Program-made: the position numbers and the translations under genes | NCBI GenBank assembly: GCA_945898105.1 | Contig: CAMDHL010000151.1 | Location: 1 to 5,739 of the forward strand | Direction: 5' to 3' | DNA length: 5,739 bases | Source of the DNA: Comamonas sp. lk | GTDB taxonomy: Bacteria > Pseudomonadota > Gammaproteobacteria > Burkholderiales > Burkholderiaceae_C | The notes under the pieces: generated by a model | The model's database searches: none | What the model was told of the DNA's origin: nothing | What the model saw: the letters and a program-made list of their open reading frames with translations, nothing else | Shown: in pieces, positions 1-5,739 of the stretch | Layout: every line of letters starts with the position of its first letter | Position numbering within the stretch: the first letter of the stretch is position 1

Positions 1-57
1 AAAGCGCACGGCACGCCCGGCGCCGCTGCCTGCGGCGCTGAGGTAAGCAACACATAA
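1..57 (+). other. Possible 3' end of an upstream gene (reading frame unresolved)
   Basis: All three plus-strand frames are open from the left edge until stops at 39-41 (TGA), 44-46 (TAA) and 55-57 (TAA). The frame ending at 55-57 gives a tail of 18 residues rich in Ala and Gly (KAHGTPGAAACGAEVSNT), which would put a stop 14 bases before the next ATG at 72, as expected for an operon partner. The segment is too short to choose a frame or name a product, and it could equally be non-coding leader. Confidence 0.25.
18..40. repeat. GC-rich inverted repeat (hairpin) upstream of the enolase-superfamily gene
   Basis: GCGCCGC (20-26) and GCGGCGC (32-38) are perfect inverse complements around a five-base loop TGCCT. 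The stem extends outward by a G-T pair (19/39) and a C-G pair (18/40), giving about nine pairs. No T-run follows on either strand, so it is not a classical intrinsic terminator. It lies 32 bases before the ATG at 72. It may be an accident of GC-rich coding sequence at the end of an upstream gene, or a leader or processing structure. Confidence 0.35.
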
Positions 58-62
58 AAAAC

Positions 63-67
63 GGAGA
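63..67 (+). promoter_or_regulatory. Ribosome binding site for the gene at 72
   Basis: GGAGA sits four bases before the ATG at 72, a purine-rich Shine-Dalgarno core at short but usable spacing. It supports the choice of 72 as the start. No -10/-35 promoter could be recognised in the 71 bases before the gene. Confidence 0.7.
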
Positions 68-71
68 CCGC

Positions 72-1262
72 ATGAAAATCACCGACGTAAAAACCTTTGT
101 CGTGGGCAATCCGCCGCCCGGTTTTGGTGGACGCTACTTTGTGTTCATCAAGCTCATCACCGACGAGGGCATCGAGGGCCTGGGCGAGGTCTATAACCTG
201 CCCTACCACCCCAGCGTGGTCGAGCACATGGTGCGCGATGTAGTGGAGCGCTGCGTGGTCGGCAAAGATCCCTACGACACCGAGCGCATCTGGCGCAGCG
301 TATATGGCAGCGGCTTCATCCACCGGCCCGACATAAGCACCATGGGCATCCTGAGCGCCATCGACATGGCCTGCTGGGACATTGTGGGCAAAGACGTGAA
401 CAAACCAGTCTATAAATTGCTGGGCGGCCAGGTGCATGAAAAGCTGCGCAGCTACACCTACATCTACCCAAAAGACGGCGACAAAACCAACGTCTACGCT
501 GACCCGGTGCTGGCCGCCGAGCGCGCTGCCGAATATCTGGCTATGGGCTTTACCGCGCTGAAGTTCGACCCGGCAGGCCCCTACACGGTGTATGACGGCC
601 GTCAGCTATCGCTCACCGAACTAGACCGCTCCGAGACCTTTTGCCGCATGCTGCGCGAAGCCGTGGGCACCAAGGCAGACTTGCTGTTTGGCACACACGG
701 CCAGATGACGGCGGCGGGGGCCATCCGCCTGGCACGCCGCTTGGAAAAGTACGATCCGTTGTGGTTTGAAGAACCTATACCGCCAGACAACCAGCGCGAG
801 ATGGGCAAAGTGGCGCGCGGCACCACCATCCCCGTGGCCTGCGGAGAGCGACTGGCGACCAAGTGGGAATTTCAGCGCGTGCTGGACGAAGGCGCGGCGG
901 CCATTTTGCAAATGAACCTGGGGCGCGTGGGCGGCATTTTGGAAGGCAAAAAAATCGCCGCTATGGCCGAAGCCTGCCATGTACAAATCGCCCCGCACCT
1001 GTACTGCGGCCCGGTGGTGGGCGCGGCCAACATCCAACTGGCCACTTGCAGCCCCAACTTCCTGATCCAAGAAAGCATTCTGGACTGGAGCGGCTTTCAC
1101 ACCGAGATCCTGAAAAAACCCATCCAGTGGGAAAACGGCTACATCATCCCCCCCACCGCACCCGGTCTGGGCGTGGAACTGGACGAAGACGTAGCCCGCG
1201 CCCATCCCTACACCGGCACCCTGCTGCACTTGGACATGACCCACGAGCCTGCGGGGGTGTGA
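72..1262 (+). CDS. Mandelate racemase/muconate lactonizing enzyme family protein, putative sugar-acid dehydratase
   Basis: A complete 396-residue enolase-superfamily enzyme of normal length. An N-terminal capping domain (about 1-125, with the conserved MACWDIVGK stretch at 99-107) is followed by a C-terminal barrel (about 145-380). Visible active-site segments are K164-F-D166, the FGTHGQ strand (206-211), WFEEP (231-235), CGER (257-260), LGRVGG (283-288), APH (307-309) and QES (333-335). Using remembered mandelate racemase numbering (D195, E221, E247, D270, H297), the spacings 26-26-23-27 match G207, E233, E259, N282 and H309 exactly. Two metal ligands, the catalytic His and a likely acid (E334) are therefore kept, while the first metal Asp is Gly and the dyad Asp is Asn. 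H209 aligns with the His after the metal ligand in galactonate-type dehydratases. A cytosolic dehydratase or isomerase acting on an aldonic or aldaric acid is the likeliest role; the substrate is unknown. The gene converges on the polyol operon, so it is not co-transcribed with it. Confidence 0.9.
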   Translation: MKITDVKTFVVGNPPPGFGGRYFVFIKLITDEGIEGLGEVYNLPYHPSVVEHMVRDVVERCVVGKDPYDTERIWRSVYGSGFIHRPDISTMGILSAIDMACWDIVGKDVNKPVYKLLGGQVHEKLRSYTYIYPKDGDKTNVYADPVLAAERAAEYLAMGFTALKFDPAGPYTVYDGRQLSLTELDRSETFCRMLREAVGTKADLLFGTHGQMTAAGAIRLARRLEKYDPLWFEEPIPPDNQREMGKVARGTTIPVACGERLATKWEFQRVLDEGAAAILQMNLGRVGGILEGKKIAAMAEACHVQIAPHLYCGPVVGAANIQLATCSPNFLIQESILDWSGFHTEILKKPIQWENGYIIPPTAPGLGVELDEDVARAHPYTGTLLHLDMTHEPAGV

Positions 1263-1278
1263 GCCGCTAGCCGGGCTC
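1261..1278. terminator. Weak hairpin at the end of the enolase-superfamily gene, possible terminator
   Basis: GAGCC (1261-1265), overlapping the TGA stop codon, pairs with GGCTC (1274-1278) across an eight-base loop. It is followed by GATTTAG rather than a clean T-run, so any intrinsic termination would be weak. Convergent transcription from the other side may share it. The call rests on position and a five-pair stem only. Confidence 0.25.
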
Positions 1279-1380
1279 GATTTAGAGCATTGGGTCTTTG
1301 GCCCAGATGCGGTGCCCATCCTCAAGCAACAAAAGCTTGTTAACTGTGGACCCTAAATCAAGACCTATAAACCTAAACGC
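1263..1380. other. Convergent intergenic spacer with small inverted repeats
   Basis: These 118 bases separate two converging genes. I see no gene or promoter here. The spacer holds two further small hairpins: TGGGTC/GGCCCA around TTT (1291-1305, one T-G pair) and CAAGC/GCTTG around seven bases (1323-1339). It also holds a longer-range inverted repeat, GATTTAG (1279-1285) against CTAAATC (1353-1359), with GGTC (1293-1296) against GACC (1349-1352) inside it. The right half is visibly more AT-rich than the flanking genes. A bidirectional terminator region is the simplest reading, although no hairpin has a proper T-tail. Confidence 0.5.
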
Positions 1381-2319
1381 TCACTGAGGAAAACCAAAAC
1401 GGGTAGCCACCTGACGCCGGTATTCGCGCGGCGTCATGCCTTTGATATCCAGAAAACGGCGATTGAAATTAGCCATATTATTAAAACCTACATCAAAACC
1501 GATGCGGGTAATAGGGTGGTCGGACTCCATCAGCAACTGGCAGGCGCGATTGATGCGCACATGGTTGACAAAGTCGGTAAAGGTGTTGCCGGTAGCACGG
1601 CGGAAAAAGCGGCTGAAGCGACTCTCGCTCATGCCAAATTCCTGCGCCAGCATACCGACCGAAAGGTCTTCCGACAGCTTATCGGTAATGCGGCTGAGAA
1701 TGGCGTTGATCTGGTCAAGCTGCGCGTCATTGTCCACGCTTTGCAATTGCGCGTTGGACAAGAGCCGGTAGTCTTTGCAATGCGCCAGCATATTGAGAAA
1801 TTCGCAAAACGCTGCCAAGCGCCCCAGACCATGTGCCGCTTTAACGCGCCGCCAATGCTGTACCGATTGCGGATAGACATCGAAAAATTCGATTCCGTTT
1901 TTAGCGCGCTCCAGCAAAGGCAGGACGGCGCGCATTTCCGGGATATGGCGGCTGGCTTCTTCAATCGGATTGTGCGGAAACTGGATCACCAAATCGCGCT
2001 CGGCCACACCGCCTTCGGGCAGGTCCATGCTGACCCAGTTGTGCGGCAGGCGCGGCCCGGTCAGTACCAAATGGCCGGGCTGAAATTGGCCGATCCAATC
2101 GCCCACAAAGGCTTTGCCCGAGGTGGCAGTGATCAGGTGTAGCTCGTATTCGTCGTGGTAATGCCAGCGCGCCAACGGGGTGGGGAAGCCGTGCGCCAAG
2201 CAGCGGATGATGCCGACTTCGTCGGGTGACTCGTAACCCAGGGCTTTGGAGCGTGTGTGGTCCTGCTCCAGCTCGGGCTTGGTCTGGCGGGGACTCAGGG
2301 CAGCGCGGGCCGTGGACAT
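1381..2319 (-). CDS. AraC-family transcriptional regulator with N-terminal cupin, likely polyol-operon activator
   Basis: A 312-residue regulator of typical AraC length. The N-terminal half is an AraC-type cupin sensing domain: H53-Y-H55 with E59, a PGHLVLTGP strand (81-89) and LPHNW (91-95). The C-terminal third carries the paired helix-turn-helix unit: LSVGMLAQEFGMSESRFSRFF (about 219-239) and ITRIGFDVGFNNMANFNRRF (about 270-289), ending with the family signature GMTPREYR (294-301). It is the last gene of the minus-strand operon, 15 bases after the dehydrogenase stop, so it is probably co-transcribed and autogenously controlled. The ATG at 2317-2319 has no clear Shine-Dalgarno, so expression may depend on translation of the gene before it. 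By analogy, the Pseudomonas mannitol operon is controlled by an AraC-type activator (MtlR). The inducer, a polyol or ketose, is inferred from context and not visible in the sequence. Confidence 0.92.
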   Translation of the reverse strand: MSTARAALSPRQTKPELEQDHTRSKALGYESPDEVGIIRCLAHGFPTPLARWHYHDEYELHLITATSGKAFVGDWIGQFQPGHLVLTGPRLPHNWVSMDLPEGGVAERDLVIQFPHNPIEEASRHIPEMRAVLPLLERAKNGIEFFDVYPQSVQHWRRVKAAHGLGRLAAFCEFLNMLAHCKDYRLLSNAQLQSVDNDAQLDQINAILSRITDKLSEDLSVGMLAQEFGMSESRFSRFFRRATGNTFTDFVNHVRINRACQLLMESDHPITRIGFDVGFNNMANFNRRFLDIKGMTPREYRRQVATRFGFPQ

Positions 2320-2334
2320 AATTTGCTGTGTAGT

Positions 2335-3123
2335 TCAGGACATGACGTTGCCGCCATCGACATTGAGGGTTTGCGCCGTAATGTACGCGGCCTCGTCGCT
2401 GGCCAGAAAAACCGCTGCGCCGCAAATGTCAGTAGGGTCGCCCATATAGCCTAGCGGCACCGCTTCACCGACGCGCTTTTTCTTTTCGCCTATTGGCAGG
2501 TTTTCATAACGGGCGAACAAGGCATCCACATTAGCCCACATCGGGGTAGCAATGACGCCGGGCGAAATACCGTTGACGCGGATTTTGTGCGGTGCCATGG
2601 CCAGTGCAGCGCTTTGGGTATAGCTGATGATGGCCGCTTTGCTGGCGCAATAGTGCGATACCAGTGCTTCGCCGCGCCGCCCAGCCTGACTGGCCATATT
2701 GATGACCGCTGCGCCTTGGATTTGGGTAGCCACCATGTGCACCAGCACTTTTTGCATCACAAAAAAAGCGCCTTTCACGTTGACCGCAAACAGCTTGTCG
2801 TACATGGCCTCGTCGCTTTCCAGCAAAGGGGCCATGTCGAAAATCGCCGCGTTGTTAAACAGGGTCGTAACCGGCCCGAAGCGCGAGCTGGCGGCGGCTA
2901 TCAGTGCGTCTATGGCTTGCATGGAGCGCACATCGGTGGTCACGTAGTGCAGACTGTCGGGAAACTCGCGCATCAGCGCGGCTAATTCGGGCGTGGGATG
3001 GGTGTGGATGTCGGCTACGGTGCAGCGCGAGCCTGCATGTAAATAGGCGTCGGCAACCGCCAGCCCGATGCCACCAGCAGCGCCGGTGAGAATGGCGTTT
3101 TTGGTTTTTAGTCGCGTGCTCAT
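2335..3123 (-). CDS. SDR-family polyol dehydrogenase, SmoS-like sorbitol (L-iditol 2-) dehydrogenase
   Basis: A 262-residue classical short-chain dehydrogenase of normal length. It shows the cofactor motif TGAAGGIG (13-20), D38 after the second strand (favouring NAD over NADP), NNAA (90-93), N115, and the catalytic set S145, Y158 and K162 (YCASK). The C-terminal half closely resembles my memory of Rhodobacter sorbitol dehydrogenase SmoS: NMASQAGRRGEAL (142-154), YENLPIGEKKKRVG (206-219) and NVDGGNVMS (254-262). The expected reaction is cytosolic NAD-dependent oxidation of sorbitol to fructose; related enzymes also take galactitol or L-iditol. The frame stays open upstream to 3261, but the ATG at 3121-3123 is chosen because AAGGA lies eight bases before it and the SDR fold begins a few residues later. 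The start overlaps the dalD-like stop as ATGA, indicating translational coupling. Exact substrate remains an inference. Confidence 0.92.
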   Translation of the reverse strand: MSTRLKTKNAILTGAAGGIGLAVADAYLHAGSRCTVADIHTHPTPELAALMREFPDSLHYVTTDVRSMQAIDALIAAASSRFGPVTTLFNNAAIFDMAPLLESDEAMYDKLFAVNVKGAFFVMQKVLVHMVATQIQGAAVINMASQAGRRGEALVSHYCASKAAIISYTQSAALAMAPHKIRVNGISPGVIATPMWANVDALFARYENLPIGEKKKRVGEAVPLGYMGDPTDICGAAVFLASDEAAYITAQTLNVDGGNVMS

Positions 3124-4535
3124 ACTGTCTGTCCTTGTACAAAGTTTTGAACGCGCCCGTAGGCGAGGCGCAACGCGGCAAGCAAGCGCGCATCCGAGGC
3201 CAAGTCGCCCCACAGCACCGTGTCCGCAGCAAACGCGGCCATCGGGTCCGATGCCTCGCAAATGGCGTGCGCGCTGGCCGGGTCCATCGCCTGGTCCTGG
3301 TAGGTGTAGGGGATTTGCCCCGCATGCCAGCGTTGCAAATAAGCCAGAAACAGCGCAGGCAACATGGCAACACTGGCAATCGATTCACCGCGCGCCAGGC
3401 GCTCGCGAAAGGTAGGCGCGATAAACCCGGGTATTTTGGAAAAACCGTCCATAGCCACGCGCTGGTTGGTGTCGGCAATATCGGGGTTGCCAAAGCGGTC
3501 CAGCACCACGTCGCGGTAAGCGGCCAGGTCGATGGGGCTGGGATGCTCGGGCGTGCTGAGGACCGGTATCACATCATCGGTGACATAGTCAAAAGCCATT
3601 TTGCGGATGCGCGCATCGTGCGTACCTTCGTGGATATAGGTGTACCCCAGCAAGGTGCCGGCCCAGGCGATGCAACTGTGGGTGGCGTTGAGCAGCCGGA
3701 TCTTGGCCTCCTCATAGGCCTGTACCGACTCCACCATTTCCACGCCCACGTTTTCCCAGGCCGGGCGTCCGGCGATGAAGTGGTCTTCAATCACCCACTG
3801 GATAAAACTCTCGCCCATCACCGCTGCGGGGTCGTCCACGCCGGTGGCCGCAAGTACGCGCTGGCGTACTGCAGACGTGGGACGCGGGGTGATGCGGTCC
3901 ACCATGGCATTGGGGTTGCTGGTGTGGGCGGATACCCACTCGCGCAGCGCCGCATCCTCTAGGAGTTCGATAAATTGCAAAAGCCCGCTGCGGGCACGCT
4001 CGCCGTTGTGGCGCAGGTTGTCGCAGTTAAGCAAGGTGACCGGGCCAGCGCCCGCGTGCATGCGCGCCCGCAAGATGCCGCACAACGCGCCATAAATCGT
4101 GCTGCCGGCACGCCCGGCGTGCAAGGCGTCCAAGTCTGCCTGCAAATCCGCAAAAGCCAAGTCTAGGCGGCCAGTGGCATCCAGGTAATAGCCCGCTTCG
4201 GTGACGGTAAAAGAAATGATGCGTGTCGAGGCGCTGGCGCCCACGGCGATCAGGCCTTTGAGCTGCGCATCCCAGGCTACTACTTGCGCTATGGAAGTAA
4301 TGCGGGTGTAGCTGTAAGCGCCCTGGGGCGTGACGGTTTCCAGCGTGTACGCGCCCTGCTGCTGCGCCAGCGCAGCTATGGTTTCAGGCATATCGGGGCG
4401 GATATTGCCGGCCGCCAAATTCCAACGGCGGTCGCCGCTTTGCTGGAGTTGGTGCAGGTAAAGCGCCTGGTGTGCGCGGTGGAAAGACCCCAGCCCCAAA
4501 TGGAGCATGATCAAGGGAGTTATTTCTGCGGTCAT
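3120..4535 (-). CDS. dalD: D-arabinitol 4-dehydrogenase-like enzyme, mannitol dehydrogenase family
   Basis: A 471-residue member of the long-chain polyol dehydrogenase family (mannitol, arabinitol, fructuronate and altronate oxidoreductases). The N-terminal Rossmann domain has LGLGSFHRAHQ (13-23) and the NCDN segment (170-173). The C-terminal substrate domain carries VDRITPRP (212-219) and the catalytic motif K278, N283 and H286, whose spacing matches K295, N300 and H303 of Pseudomonas fluorescens mannitol dehydrogenase; D213 falls where its D230 would be. Long stretches match my memory of Klebsiella DalD (for example GSFHRAHQ, AAGNIR, NCDN, TNQRVA, GFSKIP), so D-arabinitol to D-xylulose with NAD is the best guess; D-mannitol to D-fructose is the main alternative. 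The start is ATG at 4533-4535; a TTG at 4548-4550, directly after the ABC ATPase stop, would add five residues. Neither has a strong Shine-Dalgarno, which suggests re-initiation after the upstream gene. The stop overlaps the next start (ATGA). Confidence 0.9.
   Translation of the reverse strand: MTAEITPLIMLHLGLGSFHRAHQALYLHQLQQSGDRRWNLAAGNIRPDMPETIAALAQQQGAYTLETVTPQGAYSYTRITSIAQVVAWDAQLKGLIAVGASASTRIISFTVTEAGYYLDATGRLDLAFADLQADLDALHAGRAGSTIYGALCGILRARMHAGAGPVTLLNCDNLRHNGERARSGLLQFIELLEDAALREWVSAHTSNPNAMVDRITPRPTSAVRQRVLAATGVDDPAAVMGESFIQWVIEDHFIAGRPAWENVGVEMVESVQAYEEAKIRLLNATHSCIAWAGTLLGYTYIHEGTHDARIRKMAFDYVTDDVIPVLSTPEHPSPIDLAAYRDVVLDRFGNPDIADTNQRVAMDGFSKIPGFIAPTFRERLARGESIASVAMLPALFLAYLQRWHAGQIPYTYQDQAMDPASAHAICEASDPMAAFAADTVLWGDLASDARLLAALRLAYGRVQNFVQGQTV
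3132..3136 (-). promoter_or_regulatory. Ribosome binding site deciding the start of the SDR dehydrogenase
   Basis: On the minus strand AAGGA lies eight bases before the ATG at 3123-3121, inside the last codons of the preceding dehydrogenase gene. It is the clearest Shine-Dalgarno in the operon. It rules out the longer in-frame start at 3261, whose extra 46 residues would overlap the neighbouring gene and precede the Rossmann fold. Confidence 0.7.
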
Positions 4536-4550
4536 GGTGAAGGCGTGCAA

Positions 4551-5600
4551 CTAAACAGGTCCGCCGCCGCTAGCCAGCGAACGGCCTTGGGCATCAAAAA
4601 AATGGGCGGCATCAAATTGCAGGTCGATACCGACGCTTTGGCCGCTGTGCAAGCCACTACGTGCGCTTTGGCGTAGCACCAGTTGCAGGCCCTGGCCATT
4701 GCTCAAGTACAGCAGGGTTTCGGCACCCAGCGCTTCCACCAGATCCACCTGCATTTGCAGCATGCCCTGGCCCTTTGGTTGCGCTACTACATGCTCGGGG
4801 CGCAGACCTATAAATCCGTCCGCTGCCACCGGCAGTGCAAAGCGCTGCGCCAGTTCGGCCACATGGGTGAAGGCCAGCATATTCATTTGCGGTGTGCCAA
4901 TAAATTGGGCCACAAAGCTATTGGCTGGGTGGTCATAGAGCTCCAGCGGCGTGCCTACTTGCTCGATGCGACCGTCGCGTAGCACCACAACGCGGTCGGC
5001 CAGGGTCATGGCTTCCACCTGGTCGTGGGTCACGTACACCGTGGTGGCGCCCAGTTCACGGTGTAACTTGGCAATCTCGATGCGGGTTTGTCCACGAAGG
5101 GCAGCATCGAGGTTGGACAGTGGCTCGTCAAACAAAAAAACTTTGGGTGCGCGCACAATCGCCCGCCCGATAGCCACGCGCTGGCGTTGTCCTCCGGAGA
5201 GCTCTTTGGGCCTGCGGTGTAAATAGTCACCCAGGTTGAGGATGGCTGCGGCGCGCTCGACTTTTTCGCGGATTTGCGCTTGCGGAACCTGCGCCAGTTT
5301 GAGCGCGAAACTCATGTTTTCAAACACACTCATGTGCGGATACAGCGCATAGCTTTGGAACACCATCGCCAGGTCGCGCGCGCTGGAGGCGGCCTCGGTG
5401 ATGTCGCGTCCGTCGAGCACAACACTGCCGCCGTCGGTCTGCTCTAGGCCTGCAATCAAACGCAGCAGCGTCGATTTGCCGCAGCCCGAGGGGCCGACGA
5501 ACACAATGAATTCGCCTTTTTGAATTTGCAGGTCAACGCCTTTGATGACACGTAGATCACCAAAACTTTTTTCGATACCGTGAAGTTGAAGATAGGCCAT
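4551..5600 (-). CDS. Sugar/polyol ABC transporter ATP-binding protein (MalK/SmoK/UgpC type)
   Basis: A complete 349-residue ATPase subunit that would power a binding-protein-dependent sugar importer at the inner face of the cytoplasmic membrane. Motifs in order: Walker A GPSGCGKST (36-44), Q-loop Q82, signature LSGGQRQR (134-141), Walker B FLFDEP (155-160) with catalytic E159, D-loop SNLD (162-165) and switch H192. A C-terminal TOBE-type regulatory region follows (about 235-345, with GLRPEH at 265-270), which places it in the MalK/UgpC/SmoK group (CUT1 type) rather than among amino-acid or export ATPases. It sits between a MalG-type permease and two polyol dehydrogenases, so a sorbitol, mannitol or arabinitol importer is inferred. 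Automated pipelines often label this family ugpC, which context does not support. The ATG at 5598-5600 has no obvious Shine-Dalgarno but begins exactly at the usual N-terminus of the family. Confidence 0.94.
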   Translation of the reverse strand: MAYLQLHGIEKSFGDLRVIKGVDLQIQKGEFIVFVGPSGCGKSTLLRLIAGLEQTDGGSVVLDGRDITEAASSARDLAMVFQSYALYPHMSVFENMSFALKLAQVPQAQIREKVERAAAILNLGDYLHRRPKELSGGQRQRVAIGRAIVRAPKVFLFDEPLSNLDAALRGQTRIEIAKLHRELGATTVYVTHDQVEAMTLADRVVVLRDGRIEQVGTPLELYDHPANSFVAQFIGTPQMNMLAFTHVAELAQRFALPVAADGFIGLRPEHVVAQPKGQGMLQMQVDLVEALGAETLLYLSNGQGLQLVLRQSARSGLHSGQSVGIDLQFDAAHFFDAQGRSLASGGGPV

Positions 5601-5634
5601 GGGAATGAAACAGTCCGGTCAAAAATGGGGCGCG

Positions 5635-5739
5635 CTATTTCACCGCGCCAAAGGTCAGGCCTTGCACCAATTGCTTTTGGCTGAACCAGCCAAACACCAC
5701 AATGGGTGCAATCGCCATCAAAGAGGCTGCCGAGAGCTT
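5635..5739 (-). CDS. Sugar ABC transporter permease, MalG type (C-terminal fragment, cut by window edge)
   Basis: Thirty-four codons and a TAG stop (5637-5635) are visible on the minus strand, too short for a usual ORF cut-off. The peptide holds the last hydrophobic helix (LMAIAPIVVFGWF) and then QKQLVQGLTFGAVK, the standard ending of MalG-like carbohydrate permeases, where a short G-L-T-x-GAVK tail follows the final membrane segment. It would be one of the two membrane subunits served by the ATPase encoded 34 bases downstream. The rest of the gene, including the EAA loop that contacts the ATPase, lies beyond the right edge. Confidence 0.85.
   Translation of the reverse strand, partial: KLSAASLMAIAPIVVFGWFSQKQLVQGLTFGAVK

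Noticed and set aside
948..954. Run of seven A in the enolase-superfamily gene as a programmed frameshift site
   Set aside because: The run reads AAA AAA ATC in frame, not in the phase of a classical slippery heptamer. I recognised no stimulatory Shine-Dalgarno or hairpin nearby, and the frame continues normally to a full-length protein.
1148..1154. Run of seven C as a possible phase-variation tract
   Set aside because: It is short, lies in the middle of a conserved C-terminal region, and the frame is intact; nothing suggests a surface or contingency gene.
621..1325. 234-codon open frame antisense to the enolase-superfamily gene
   Set aside because: It is a by-product of GC-rich codon bias on the opposite strand; the peptide has no recognisable motif and the sense gene is clearly real.
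1516..2142. 208-codon open frame antisense to the AraC regulator
   Set aside because: It is an antisense shadow without recognisable domains; the opposite strand encodes a complete AraC protein.
3124..3261. 46-residue N-terminal extension of the SDR reading frame
   Set aside because: It lies entirely inside the dalD-like gene in another frame, lacks a ribosome binding site, and the clear AAGGA plus ATG at 3121-3123 gives the normal SDR N-terminus.
3135..3962. 275-codon open frame antisense to the dalD-like gene
   Set aside because: There are no family motifs, and the composition is typical of an antisense shadow. The sense protein has all the expected catalytic residues.
4558..4570. GCC-repeat-like stretch near the end of the ABC ATPase gene
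   Set aside because: It simply encodes a short Ser-Gly-Gly-Gly tail and is too short to be called a repeat.

Overview
The window reads as ordinary chromosomal catabolic DNA from a GC-rich proteobacterium. The polyol-gene content and protein similarities suggest a beta-proteobacterium, perhaps Comamonadaceae or Burkholderiales; this assignment is from remembered similarity, not a search. There are no RNA genes, insertion sequences, CRISPR arrays or phage genes that I can see.

Layout. Left part, plus strand: a complete enolase-superfamily (mandelate racemase/muconate lactonizing enzyme) gene at 72-1262 with a good ribosome binding site, preceded by 71 bases that may hold the tail of another gene. 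A 118-base convergent intergenic spacer (1263-1380) follows, with several small inverted repeats but no textbook terminator. The rest (1381-5739) is one compact minus-strand operon. In transcription order (right to left) it holds: the C-terminus of a MalG-type sugar ABC permease (5739-5635, cut by the window edge), a MalK/SmoK-type ABC ATPase (5600-4551), a D-arabinitol 4-dehydrogenase-like enzyme of the mannitol dehydrogenase family (4535-3120), a SmoS-like short-chain polyol dehydrogenase (3123-2335, overlapping the previous gene by ATGA), and an AraC-family regulator with an N-terminal cupin (2319-1381).

How it works together. The operon is a sugar-alcohol uptake and oxidation module. The ABC importer would bring in hexitols and/or pentitols. 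The two NAD(P)-dependent dehydrogenases, from unrelated superfamilies, would oxidise them to ketoses: D-arabinitol to D-xylulose (or mannitol to fructose), and sorbitol to fructose or a similar reaction. The AraC protein probably senses a polyol or its product and activates the operon that encodes it. The substrate-binding protein, the other permease, the operon promoter and any ketose kinase (xylulokinase or fructokinase) would lie beyond the right edge or elsewhere. The enolase-superfamily gene is convergent to this operon, so it is not part of the same transcript; it may be a sugar-acid dehydratase, but its substrate cannot be read from the sequence.

The most notable point is in that enzyme. 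Aligned by residue spacing to mandelate racemase, it lacks the first metal-ligand Asp (Gly at residue 207) and the Asp of the His-Asp dyad (Asn at residue 282), while the other catalytic positions are kept. I see no convincing new multi-gene system.
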